A stretch of 44,163 nt of DNA from Nitrospirota bacterium. Its GTDB lineage: Bacteria; Nitrospirota; Thermodesulfovibrionia; Thermodesulfovibrionales; UBA9159. Position 1 is the stretch's first letter. Every line of letters starts with the position of its first letter. The notes beneath the pieces were generated by a model. That model made no database searches. It saw nothing but the letters and a program-made list of their open reading frames with translations, and was not told the DNA's origin. A program made the position numbers and the translations under genes. This document shows positions 15,071 through 23,113 of the stretch, one piece after another. The stretch spans positions 1 to 44,163 of the forward strand of contig JAMCQB010000051.1 in the NCBI GenBank assembly GCA_023382175.1. Direction: 5' to 3'.

Positions 15071-16810
15071 TCAATAAGGAACAAAAGTCCCTCCTGCTAT
15101 GTCCTTAAAGACCTTGAACCAGTCACCAGCGATCCATATCCACTCCTCAGTGATCTCCTCATCCCTCTTTGGCACCTTGAGCTTTTTGCCTGACGGTGAA
15201 ACGAATTCTGGAACTTCAAGGGTATATTTAATAGTAACGGTTGCCCGATTTTCACTAATCTTTACATCCTTAATCTCGAAATTATAATAAATAGTCTTGA
15301 ACTGATTCGCTATATAGTACTCCTTAGTCGTTATCTGCCTGAAGTAAGGGTCCATAAGGTCATAATTTCCTCCCCAGTTAGATACAAGCCTGTCGCTCCA
15401 GAACCGGGAGACCCTTTTCCGTAGACGTGCCTCGCTGGGGCTTTTTCCATCTTTATTGACCTGCCACGACTTTCCATCTACTATGCGTGTGGAGTAAATC
15501 TTAGCCTGTTGCCGTTGATCATCCCCGTATCCGATCCACAGAAGGTCAAACCCGCCTTTCCCGTCGGCCACAATCTGCGGGTAGTAAGAGTGCAGAACGC
15601 CCTCAACTTGCAGGCGCTGGTCCTCTTTCAGCCAGCTCTTGCCGCCGTCGGCAGAATAATTCAGATATATCTCGGACCGGAAGTTTCTGAAATCATGCCA
15701 GGCAACCAGGACATGGCCCTTCCCGTCTGCTGCGATCTGCGGCCCTGTCGAGGTGGAGACATAGGGTAAATTGGTATCCAGCCGGACCGGCTGGCTGAAC
15801 CGGATCCCGTCCTCCGACACCGCAGCAAAAAGGTCCTCCTTCTTCTCCTCTGGGAGCACCCCTGTTACCAGAAAAACCTTTCCTGAAGGGTCCAGAGCGA
15901 CTTTCAACTCGGCTGCACGGTCGGGTTTGGGAAGAGGAATCATCCGCGTCCAGGTTCGCCCCTCGTCAGCGGAGTAGGCTCCCAAAAACTCATGCTCGTT
16001 GAACCAGTATAGCGCCAGCCGGTTGCCCCGCGCCGCGGGCAGCTTCACCAATGTAAGGCCAACCACCTGTTCCTCCTCCCGGCTCGCCACAACCACCTCT
16101 TCCCACGTGTTTCCCCTGTCTGAGGAACGCCGGACCTTCACAGAAGCAGGTTTGCCTTCATTCCAGGCCACCCAGCACTTTTCCCCTTCCACAGCCAGCG
16201 TAGGGTTCGATACCGAAGACTTACTGTTAGGTTCCGCAGCATTGATCAGAATATCCTGGGCCTTCCATGAGCGCCCCGCATCGTTGGAAACATTCAGGTA
16301 GAGATCGGAGTTCCTTCCGCTGCGCTCGTCTACCCAGACCGCGTAGAGGTCTCCCCTGCCGTTTCCCGCTACAATAGGCTCGAATGCGCCGCCTCCGGTA
16401 TTGAGCCTCTGGGTCTTTCCAAAGGTCTTTCCGTCATAGGAGGCGCGGAAATAGATGAGCTTGTCACCGCCCTTGCCAATCCCTTCCACTGGCTGGGTAA
16501 GCTTGGGCCGCCAGAAGACATAGAGCCCTTTGTCGTCGGCGTGGTGGACGATATAGGTTAGCGCTGCGCCAGGCGGGCTTTCCCCGCTGATCACCTGTTC
16601 CTGCCCCTGAGATCGGTAAACCAACTGCCCCTGGGCATTGTAATGCAGCGTATAGAGCTGACCCCTGAACATCCCAGCGGCCGGAGCGCTGAGAGGGCTG
16701 GGAATGCCGGCTGAATAATCCGGGCTCACGACTGTCCACTGATCCCGTTGCACCGTCGCACAGGCAGTTAGCAACAATAAAAGTGCGACCAGCCATCGTC
16801 TATAATTCAT
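15071..16810 (-). CDS. Sialidase-like Asp-box lipoprotein
   Basis: The product is 579 residues from the ATG at 16810, which has GGAGGAGGA upstream; the longer frame to 16984 adds a low-complexity leader in front of the signal peptide. The signal ends LLLLLTACATVQ with a lipobox Cys, so it is a lipoprotein. Four Asp-box motifs are visible (SNDAGRSW, SSDRGNTW, SADEGRTW, SADGGKSW), as in six-bladed BNR propellers of sialidases and related proteins. I see no convincing sialidase catalytic set, so enzymatic activity is uncertain. The last ~110 residues form a separate small alpha/beta domain (RQITTKEYYIANQFKTIYYN). Probably an envelope-bound glycan-binding or structural protein. Confidence 0.8.
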   Translation of the reverse strand: MNYRRWLVALLLLLTACATVQRDQWTVVSPDYSAGIPSPLSAPAAGMFRGQLYTLHYNAQGQLVYRSQGQEQVISGESPPGAALTYIVHHADDKGLYVFWRPKLTQPVEGIGKGGDKLIYFRASYDGKTFGKTQRLNTGGGAFEPIVAGNGRGDLYAVWVDERSGRNSDLYLNVSNDAGRSWKAQDILINAAEPNSKSSVSNPTLAVEGEKCWVAWNEGKPASVKVRRSSDRGNTWEEVVVASREEEQVVGLTLVKLPAARGNRLALYWFNEHEFLGAYSADEGRTWTRMIPLPKPDRAAELKVALDPSGKVFLVTGVLPEEKKEDLFAAVSEDGIRFSQPVRLDTNLPYVSTSTGPQIAADGKGHVLVAWHDFRNFRSEIYLNYSADGGKSWLKEDQRLQVEGVLHSYYPQIVADGKGGFDLLWIGYGDDQRQQAKIYSTRIVDGKSWQVNKDGKSPSEARLRKRVSRFWSDRLVSNWGGNYDLMDPYFRQITTKEYYIANQFKTIYYNFEIKDVKISENRATVTIKYTLEVPEFVSPSGKKLKVPKRDEEITEEWIWIAGDWFKVFKDIAGGTFVPY

Positions 16811-17039
16811 CAATCTTCCTCCTCCAGAAATCATGTCTCCTTCCCCAGAAATCATGCCTCCAAAAATCATGAGGTGATCGCCTGTCTGCGTGTCCCGCAC
16901 AGGCAGAAAAGAGAAGTTTAATTTATCAAGGTCTCGTTTTTCCCCGCGCGCTTTGATCCCACGGTATCCTACAGCCGAGGACACAGGACATCCTGCCCCC
17001 GTTCAAAGAGCCCGTTTTCTGAAAAGCACGGAAGAACCC

Positions 17040-17070
17040 AAAAAAAGGGGCGGGCATCACAGCCCACCCC
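17040..17070 (-). terminator. Intrinsic terminator of the 337-aa secreted protein gene
   Basis: On the minus strand a nine-pair stem with one mismatch (GGGGTGGGC with GCCCGCCCC) and a six-base loop is followed by seven T residues. It begins 37 bases after the stop at 17108. Confidence 0.85.
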
Positions 17071-17107
17071 CTCATCGAATTGTCCAGGCCTTACTGTTAA
17101 TCGAGCA

Positions 17108-18121
17108 TTAAGGAGTAAACGCAGGCCATACCATCGGTTCCCGGTTAATCCCTGTCCTGGTCCCAACTCCAGCCGCAGCAGTCGCAGTCTGAATCTTATT
17201 AACTATGAAAGGTCCAGCGACGTAAGCTGTGCCTGAAATCGTGACAGCGGTATCCTCCAGGAACATAAACCCGCCGAGGTCTGTATTAGTAACCACTCCA
17301 GGCATTAAAACGTCCGCCCTGGTGATTATCCCAAAGCAGTTAACGCCCGTGTTGTATGATCCGGACCATCCATGCTCGTCCCGGTCCCACGCCGCATATG
17401 TATTCGCATCATTAGCCGTGGCGTAAAGCCCTCTCTTGATTCCACCGCCAGCGGCCGGCGCCATTGCACTCCTCAGGCCGACTGGAAGGATGTGCCAGCT
17501 TGTGGTCACATACGTTGTCGGATACCATGAAGCGGCTCTCCAGCCGGTCGCAGCATCCAGGTTGGTGAAGTCCGGGTCTGAATCGGTGGCGTTGTTGAGA
17601 TAAGTCGTCGAGTAATTAAGCGTCATGTTGGCTGCTGTGTCGATCACATCTGCCCATCCATACACATTCGCCATGGCAGCCGTTTGCGGACCGACCGGCA
17701 CCGGCTCAACAATGAGAAATGCGATCTGATTCGAAATCGGCAAGGTCAGGGCTGTCGAGGTCACAGGGGCAGCGTTTTCAAAAAGCACCACATTGCCGGC
17801 ATCTGTGACCTTGCCGCCGACCTCAAACGTCATCATGTCATTTGGCGTGGTGGTAACGTTGGCGTCAAGGTGGTTACATCCTATGGTGTTAAAATTAGTA
17901 GCGCCAGCAGTCTTATGGGCATACGAAAGATGGTAGTTGGTAATGCCGGTCTGACCCCAGGCTGAGTCCCCATAGTTGGCGATTGTGACAAAGCTATAGA
18001 CCCCGGACTGGGTAGAAAGATATGGGAACAGGAGACTGCTCGCCTGCGCTCCTTTTACGCCTACACCCAGAAGAAGGGCAAAGGCAAAAACAACTACAAC
18101 TATCAAGGATATCTTCTTCAC
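17108..18121 (-). CDS. Secreted protein of unknown function, strongly promoted
   Basis: The protein is 337 residues and starts with GTG at 18121; GGAGG lies seven bases upstream. A Sec signal peptide (KKISLIVVVVFAFALLLGVGVKGAQA) is followed by SSLLFPYLSTQSGVYSFVTIANYG, resembling the opening of surface-exposed beta-rich proteins. The rest is rich in Ala, Thr, Asn and Gly, with only two Cys in the mature part. I do not recognise a family. Two tandem near-consensus sigma70 promoters precede a leader of about 230 bases and an efficient terminator follows. This points to high, independent expression, as for an abundant envelope or extracellular protein. Confidence 0.75.
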   Translation of the reverse strand: MKKISLIVVVVFAFALLLGVGVKGAQASSLLFPYLSTQSGVYSFVTIANYGDSAWGQTGITNYHLSYAHKTAGATNFNTIGCNHLDANVTTTPNDMMTFEVGGKVTDAGNVVLFENAAPVTSTALTLPISNQIAFLIVEPVPVGPQTAAMANVYGWADVIDTAANMTLNYSTTYLNNATDSDPDFTNLDAATGWRAASWYPTTYVTTSWHILPVGLRSAMAPAAGGGIKRGLYATANDANTYAAWDRDEHGWSGSYNTGVNCFGIITRADVLMPGVVTNTDLGGFMFLEDTAVTISGTAYVAGPFIVNKIQTATAAAGVGTRTGINREPMVWPAFTP

Positions 18122-18350
18122 TTTTAAACCTCCTTATTAAATCAACTTTCCTTTTTCTTCGTCTTAGCCGATGGCTAAGAACCTTAAAACCAACAAAACC
18201 GCACTTACTTAACTTGCTTGCTCATCCTCCCTTCCCTGATTTACCACCTCCTTTTCATCTAAAATCTCAGAAATAAAGTTGCTATCAATGATAGCGATGA
18301 TTTGTCTCTTTTCACCCCCCTCATATAGAGATTATCCTTTAGTTGAATAA

Positions 18351-18379
18351 ATTGTAATGAAAGGGCTTTCCTTTGTCAA
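18351..18379 (-). promoter_or_regulatory. Sigma70 promoter P1 of the secreted-protein gene
   Basis: Minus strand: TTGACA (18374-18379, perfect), 17-base spacer, TACAAT (18351-18356, five of six). An A-tract directly upstream of the -35 resembles an UP element. The spacer holds AAAGG...CCTTT arms. Confidence 0.8.
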
Positions 18380-18449
18380 GCTTTTTTTCAACTTGTTTCA
18401 CGGCCTTTCATCCAGCATTGAGCACCTCTCAATCCTCTAAATAATGACC

Positions 18450-18478
18450 AGTATAAACAAAGGACCTTTCCATGTCAA
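18450..18478 (-). promoter_or_regulatory. Sigma70 promoter P2 of the secreted-protein gene
   Basis: Minus strand: TTGACA (18473-18478, perfect), 17-base spacer, TATACT (18450-18455, five of six), 99 bases upstream of P1. The -35 region (GAAAAAGCTTGACA) and the spacer arms AAAGG/CCTTT resemble those of P1, so the two may derive from a duplication. Confidence 0.78.
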
Positions 18479-18774
18479 GCTTTTTCAAAGAACTAAATTC
18501 AAGTAAAATTATAAGCAAAAAACAGGCCAGATCAGGCTTCCCATGAAAATCCATCATCCTTGACACGCGAGGCAGAGCGCTGCTGTGTTTTTATAATTGT
18601 CCCGGCATGTTGCGCCTCACAATGAACATCCCGTTTCCCGTCCTTCACCCTCTGCTCCAACAATGAAGAACTCCTTTTGTGGTTATTGTGCATCACTAGT
18701 GTATTTTATGCTCCACATGACGGAAAATGAATGCATCGAGGACACCACCCCTCAGTCGGGGTTGTTCGTCATGC

Positions 18775-20868
18775 TCACGGGCTATCCTTGGGGGCATCTT
18801 GAGGGCCTGAGTTGCCGTCCTTTTTCCCCTTCTTGCTTCTTTCCTGTAGGAATTGATCTATCGACTTATCCTTCGCGACTCCCTTGTATTTCTCAACGTA
18901 ATCCGACGTCACTTCCCCGGCCTCCTGCATGTTCTTCATGACGCGAGGGGTGAGAAGGATTATGAGCTCTGTCCTTGTATTTTCATCTATTGTACTGCCA
19001 AAGAGATAACCGAGTATCGGAATCTTGCTGAAGAGGGGTATGCCCGATCTTGCTTTAGTAGCGTCTTCTCGTATAAGGCCCCCGATAATGATCGTCTCGC
19101 CATCTTGTGCAACAAGGTTTGTCGTCGCTTCTGTCTTATCGATGCTTTCCGCGGTTGTTCCGGCCACGTCTACTCTCTCTCCGCGTGAAGAAACCTCTTG
19201 AGTTATCTCGAGGGCAACCAGTCCGCTGTCATTCACCTGTGGTTTCACCTTGAGGATAATCCCTATGTCTTTATATTGAATCGTAGCCGTAGTCGTGTTT
19301 GTCGGCGTGATGCCAGATATAGGGGTAACCGTTGTTGAGACCGCAAGAGGAATCTGCGATCCTACCTGAATCCTCGCCTCACGATTATCCGACACAAGGA
19401 TGTGGGGAGCAGCGAGCACTTTTGCCTTACCCTCTGACGCAAGGGCTTGGAGAAGGAGTTTGACATTATTCGCTGCATCGAAAGCAGTAAACGTAAAGGT
19501 CGGAGCAGTAATCGGGGCGTCGAGTTTTAAAGGACCGCTAATATTAATATCCTGCTGGAATGGTTTCAATCCTTTTATTCTCAAATCGTTTTGTATTGTC
19601 CACTGCATCCCAAAATTCAATTTGTCTGATAAGTTTACCCGAACAATGAGACCTTCAATCACTACCTGTCTCGGGACTACATCGATCTTCTTTATCGTCT
19701 CCTCGATAAAAGCATAGTCACCGGGCGTAGCGAGGATCACCAGGGTATTGTTAATTTCATCGGCAAAGATCCTCGTCTCGGGAGAGACGAGGAATCCCGT
19801 TCCTGCAGCAACCGCTGCGGGTCCGGGCCTGGGCGCCTGAGGGGCTGCCGGCGCTGCCCCGGTCGCGGCCCTTCCCGGCTCTGCCCTTGGCGCAGCGGGT
19901 GCAGCCGCACCTCCCCCTGAAAGTATTGACTGGAGCATTGAGGCTATGTGAGCTGCCTTGCTGTTCTGCAAGGGATATACCATGACCTTGGGCCTCGCCT
20001 CTGCGAACATGCTGTCAAGTGTTTCAACCCATTTCCTTACATAGTCCATCTGCTCCTTTGTGGATGCCACTGCAAGCAGTGAATTGAGCCGCAGTATGGG
20101 GAGTATCCTGATAGTTCCTCCCTGCACATTGAGTCCTATGGTGTGCTCGATATCCGGCATGGACTCCTTCAGATTCATGTTCTTGAACGTGAACATTTCA
20201 ATGGCCACCTTGCCGGGGTCCTTTCCCACCTGAGAATACACAAGCTCCCTGGAAACTTCATTCAAGGGAACAATCCGGTAAAGTCCCTTCTCCTCCACAA
20301 AACCTATGCCGTTTATTCTCAGGATCGTCTCCATCACCGGCAGGACTTCTTCCCTGGGAATGGGGGTGACGGTTCTGAAGTTCACCTTGCCTTTGACCCT
20401 CTGGTCGATGAGATAGTTCACCCTGAGGATGTCCCCGAAAACCGTCTGGACTACTTCAAAGATGTCGGCGTCATCGAAGAAAAAGCTCACCGGGCCCCCT
20501 GCCTGTTGAGGCTCCCGCCTGAAAAGCTGAGGCGCAACCGGGGGAACCTGTCCCGGAGGAGCAGGCGCCTGCCCTGTCTCGGGCTGCCTCATCGTTTCCG
20601 GCTGTGCTTCAGTAGGGAGAGGTTTTTCGGGTTCAGCCCGCGGAACAGCAAGTTTTTCAGCTGCTTTCTCATTGGCGCTTTTTTCCTGCTGCGGCGCAGG
20701 TGCGGGAACCCCTCCGAAACCCCCTCCGTATTGTGCCAATAAAGGAGAGTCCGGTTCCGATGAAAGAGCAGACGCCACTCCCGCATCAGATGCTCCTGCG
20801 AAAGAAAAAAGAACTAAGGACAAAAACAGCAGGAATATACTTCCCGCGACAAGCAATGTCTTTTTCAA
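18775..20868 (-). CDS. gspD: Type II secretion system secretin
   Basis: The protein is about 697 residues. A signal peptide is followed by a Pro/Ala-rich linker and N0 (VSFFFDDADIFEVVQTVFGD). Then come N1/N2-type ring-building domains (for example IEMFTFKNMNLKESMPDIEH and PKVMVYPLQNSKAAHIASML, the latter interrupted by an Ala/Pro-rich loop) and the secretin channel domain (VLAAPHILVSDNREARIQVG, then GIPLFSKIPILGYLFGS and TELIILLTPRVM). It forms the outer-membrane pore for folded exoproteins. Start choice is unusual: AGGAGG directly abuts ATG (20874), whereas an in-frame TTG at 20868 has ideal spacing and still gives a good signal peptide. The rest of the gsp operon is absent. Confidence 0.92.
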   Translation of the reverse strand: MKKTLLVAGSIFLLFLSLVLFSFAGASDAGVASALSSEPDSPLLAQYGGGFGGVPAPAPQQEKSANEKAAEKLAVPRAEPEKPLPTEAQPETMRQPETGQAPAPPGQVPPVAPQLFRREPQQAGGPVSFFFDDADIFEVVQTVFGDILRVNYLIDQRVKGKVNFRTVTPIPREEVLPVMETILRINGIGFVEEKGLYRIVPLNEVSRELVYSQVGKDPGKVAIEMFTFKNMNLKESMPDIEHTIGLNVQGGTIRILPILRLNSLLAVASTKEQMDYVRKWVETLDSMFAEARPKVMVYPLQNSKAAHIASMLQSILSGGGAAAPAAPRAEPGRAATGAAPAAPQAPRPGPAAVAAGTGFLVSPETRIFADEINNTLVILATPGDYAFIEETIKKIDVVPRQVVIEGLIVRVNLSDKLNFGMQWTIQNDLRIKGLKPFQQDINISGPLKLDAPITAPTFTFTAFDAANNVKLLLQALASEGKAKVLAAPHILVSDNREARIQVGSQIPLAVSTTVTPISGITPTNTTTATIQYKDIGIILKVKPQVNDSGLVALEITQEVSSRGERVDVAGTTAESIDKTEATTNLVAQDGETIIIGGLIREDATKARSGIPLFSKIPILGYLFGSTIDENTRTELIILLTPRVMKNMQEAGEVTSDYVEKYKGVAKDKSIDQFLQERSKKGKKDGNSGPQDAPKDSP

Positions 20869-20893
20869 CAACATCCTCCTCTGCAACGCAATT

Positions 20894-20923
20894 ACCATAA
20901 TCGATATTAGATAGGCTTGTCAA
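20894..20923 (-). promoter_or_regulatory. Candidate sigma70 promoter of gspD
   Basis: Minus strand: TTGACA (20918-20923) within the palindrome GGCTTGACAAGCC, an 18-base spacer, then TATGGT (20894-20899). The transcript would start downstream of the longest open start, supporting a translation start at 20874 or 20868. The -35 overlaps the stop codon of a glycosyltransferase remnant. Confidence 0.5.
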
Positions 20924-21226
20924 GCCAAAGGAAGCGCAGTGGAGAAAGGGAAATGCTTGCGATAGAACCTCATCAGCCCTTTATACAATGCACCCTTTTG
21001 CCTGTTTCACCCCCTGATTCACCGCCTTCGCATACCCGAGGTTGTCATCATTCTGAACCCATATCACGTCAGGAAAGTTTTTTGTGACATACGCAGCGCT
21101 GTCATCCGAGGAGGCATTGTCCACGATAATTATCTCGTAGGGGATATTGCCTGAAGTGCTGTAGATAGAGGAAACACGCTCATAAAGCAGATATCTATGG
21201 TTCCAGTTAGCAATTACAAAGGATAC
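20921..21226 (-). pseudogene. Internally deleted GT2 glycosyltransferase remnant
   Basis: Reading from about 21226, the minus strand encodes KVSFVIANWNHRYLLYE, then IIIVDNASSDDSAAYV and NDDNLGYAKAVNQG. This matches the first ~90 residues of the intact GT2 gene at 23793-24608. The frame then stops near 20990. In another frame, the sequence just before the gspD promoter encodes KGLMRFYRKHFPFSTALP, matching that gene's extreme C-terminus. About 190 codons are missing between the two parts. It is therefore a deleted paralog, not a functional gene. Confidence 0.8.
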
Positions 21227-21299
21227 TTTTAGGGATGGATGCGAATTTTTAAGTCCAGTCTCTCAGGGTCTTTCTCCGGCCTTACTGATGATCTCACAT

Positions 21300-21728
21300 T
21301 TATGGATTAAGAAAGGGATTTCTGATTACAACGCCATCCATTGTCTGTCCGTCATTCAGGTCCTCAGATAACAGAAGTGAAGCGCCACCTCTTCCAGCAG
21401 ATTCTATTATCATGGAGTCCCAAAAAGAGTACTTATACCGTGAATGGATATCTATGGCATCCAATATGCTATTGCCATTATTAACAACCACAGGCCATTT
21501 TAAAAGGACCCTCACAATCTCCTTGGCCTCTGAGATGTCTAATGGTTTAGGGATTTTCTTTGTCGCAATTGCGAAAAACTCCTGTAAAACCTGAGTGCTC
21601 AAGACCCCAAGGCCAGAAGCCCATAAGTCCTTCACAATCCTCAATGCGATTGCGTGTTTATCTCCAGCAGAGGTGTCATGGGCATAGACTAAGATATTCG
21701 TGTCCAAAAATACTTTATCTCCTCTCAT
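21300..21728 (-). CDS. PIN-domain ribonuclease toxin (VapC-like)
   Basis: The product is 142 residues from the ATG at 21728; a longer frame to 21788 lies inside the antitoxin gene and is unlikely. PIN-domain acidic residues are visible in VFLDTNILVYAHD (Asp9), LQEFFAIATKK (Glu), FWDSMIIESA (Asp) and LLSEDLNDGQ (Asp). Such toxins cleave RNA with Mg2+. It overlaps the end of the antitoxin gene by 14 bases, the normal arrangement of a translationally coupled toxin-antitoxin pair. It lies next to gene remnants and a transposase, consistent with a horizontally moving module. Confidence 0.9.
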   Translation of the reverse strand: MRGDKVFLDTNILVYAHDTSAGDKHAIALRIVKDLWASGLGVLSTQVLQEFFAIATKKIPKPLDISEAKEIVRVLLKWPVVVNNGNSILDAIDIHSRYKYSFWDSMIIESAGRGGASLLLSEDLNDGQTMDGVVIRNPFLNP

Positions 21729-21960
21729 GTAACTCTTCTCTTGTGACCGAGATATGACCCTTTGTTCCGAGGTTAAAACCCTTTTCAAGAATTTTCAGAT
21801 GCCTCTCCATCGCCTCTTTGTAACCGGTAGAGCTTCTGATTTTTTCCTCCAGGGATTCTTTCAATAACGCACTAAGGGATTTGTCCTCCCTTGCCGCCAA
21901 CTCCTTAGCCCGCTTTAACAACGATTTACTCAAAGATAATGTCACGTTCTGTCTCTCCAT
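21715..21960 (-). CDS. Antitoxin of the VapBC-type pair (ribbon-helix-helix-like)
   Basis: The protein is 81 residues. The N-terminus (NVTLSLSKSLLKRAKELAA, then KSLSALLKESLEEKI) fits a ribbon-helix-helix DNA-binding fold. The C-terminal half (KILEKGFNLGTKGHISVTRE) would be the part that wraps the toxin. It is encoded first and overlaps the toxin gene. It probably represses its own promoter: the palindrome CACATA-AA-TATGTG lies 22 bases upstream of the start, beside the predicted -10. Confidence 0.85.
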   Translation of the reverse strand: MERQNVTLSLSKSLLKRAKELAAREDKSLSALLKESLEEKIRSSTGYKEAMERHLKILEKGFNLGTKGHISVTREELHERR

Positions 21961-21982
21961 AGATATCGTCTCCTTTCTATTT

Positions 21983-22022
21983 CACATAAATATGTGTATC
22001 ACATTTTATCGTGATTTGTCAA
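21983..22022 (-). promoter_or_regulatory. Promoter and candidate operator of the toxin-antitoxin pair
   Basis: Minus strand: TTGACA (22017-22022), 16-base spacer, GATACA (21995-22000) preceded by TG. The palindrome CACATA/TATGTG (21983-21996, two-base centre) touches the -10, a typical position for an autorepressor site. Confidence 0.5.
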
Positions 22023-22073
22023 TGACTACTGCGAATTATAAAATGTCCAGGGAATTGTATGCGAAAGGTTGTT

Positions 22074-23113
22074 TTGGGGTCAAACCTAAATAATACATTT
22101 TAGTTCTCCATAGATTTCTTTATCAGAGCAAGATCCTTCCTTAATTCCCTGTCCTCCTCCATCATCTTTTCAACGCCCCTCAGAGCATTAGTCACTGCCT
22201 GGAGTGTTATGCCAAAAATCCTTCCTACTTCAATATTCTTCTTCCCGCTTAATGTCTTGCAAAGATAGATGGCAATCTTCCTCTGCCTCTCGGTCGCCTT
22301 TCTCCTCTTCAGTAATTCTTCTTCCCCTATCCCATAATATTTAGCTACCGCTTTTATGAGATCTTCTACCTTATGCCTGGTTTCAATCTTTTTTATCTCG
22401 GGTATCTCTGTTTTATCCGGGGTCTCCTGCAAGTATTTGATAACTTTCTTTCTAAACACCTCATCTCCCAAAATGCTCCCAACTGCCTTCGCTAAGGGCG
22501 ATTCCTCTTTAATACCAGCATGCACAAACTCCTGATATTTCCTGGCTGCTACGGCCCGTCTCTTAGAAAATGAATAAAGTGTATCATCTGTATCGGCAAT
22601 TGCTTCAGTCCTTCCAAGAATATATCCCCTATAACTGCTCCATTTGCAATCTTCAGGCCTTTTTACAATCCCTGTCCTTACAGGATTTAGATGAATATAC
22701 CTCCCCAACTCAAGCAGATAGCTTGCTTTATCTACAATGAATGCTTTGTAGCGACCCTGAAAGAGATGCCCTGCCCTATTATGTCTTCTATTTGTATAAA
22801 CCGTATAACTTGTATTGATGTTCTGCATCACTTGTTTCAGGTTAGCATAGGGTGTCTCTATTAGCAGATGATAATGATTATCCATCAATACATAAGCATG
22901 GAGCAAGTATCCATACCTTTCCTTTGTCCTCTTAAGAATCCTTTTGAATTCATCCCTGTCTTTATCATCCCAGAATATCCGCTCCTTCTGATTGCCCCTT
23001 GAGGTGACATGATAGAATGCACCCTCATATTCTATTCTTAATTGCCGCGCCACATAAAAATGTTAGCATTACCTTGCAAATCTGTAAAGTGTATTTTCTA
23101 GGTTTGACCCCAA
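22074..23113 (-). mobile_element. RAYT transposase unit with inverted ends
   Basis: A 1,040-bp unit contains a REP-associated tyrosine transposase gene flanked by 29-bp inverted repeats with 26 matches (22074-22102 and 23085-23113, beginning TTGGGGTCAAACCTA). The left repeat overlaps the transposase stop codon. The right repeat lies inside the reading frame of the adjacent transposase fragment. Confidence 0.8.
22100..23053 (-). CDS. REP-associated tyrosine transposase (Y1, HUH family)
   Basis: The protein is 317 residues. The N-terminal Y1 domain shows GAFYHVTSRGNQKERIF, the HUH metal site MDNHYHLLIET (His60, His62), candidate catalytic Tyr83 or Tyr86 (NTSYTVYTNRR), GHLFQGRYKAF and RYIHLNPVRTGIV. 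These are hallmarks of RAYT/TnpA-REP proteins, which nick and join single-stranded DNA at palindromic REP sequences. The C-terminal ~90 residues (RKIAIYLCKTLSGKKNIEVG and onward) resemble the DnaA-type helix-turn-helix found in a RAYT subgroup. All catalytic elements are present, so the enzyme looks intact. Confidence 0.92.
   Translation of the reverse strand: MARQLRIEYEGAFYHVTSRGNQKERIFWDDKDRDEFKRILKRTKERYGYLLHAYVLMDNHYHLLIETPYANLKQVMQNINTSYTVYTNRRHNRAGHLFQGRYKAFIVDKASYLLELGRYIHLNPVRTGIVKRPEDCKWSSYRGYILGRTEAIADTDDTLYSFSKRRAVAARKYQEFVHAGIKEESPLAKAVGSILGDEVFRKKVIKYLQETPDKTEIPEIKKIETRHKVEDLIKAVAKYYGIGEEELLKRRKATERQRKIAIYLCKTLSGKKNIEVGRIFGITLQAVTNALRGVEKMMEEDRELRKDLALIKKSMEN

Larger units (their letters stand above)
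18122..18774. other. 653-base gene-free region upstream of the secreted-protein gene
   Basis: The part from 18122 to about 18480 is the AT-rich leader and tandem promoter region of the gene ending at 17108. Between 18480 and 18774, downstream of gspD, I see no convincing gene, RNA or terminator. The small open frames here have no ribosome-binding sites or recognisable content. Confidence 0.6.

Noticed and set aside
18560-18597. TTGACA and TATAAT on the plus strand upstream of a 114-codon frame
   Set aside because: The spacer is 26 bases, far from the 16-18 needed, and the frame that follows has no coding features and runs into gspD in antisense.
20943-21299. Possibility that the DNA next to VapC is a third toxin-antitoxin gene
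   Set aside because: Its translation matches a GT2 glycosyltransferase with a deletion, so it is recorded as a pseudogene.
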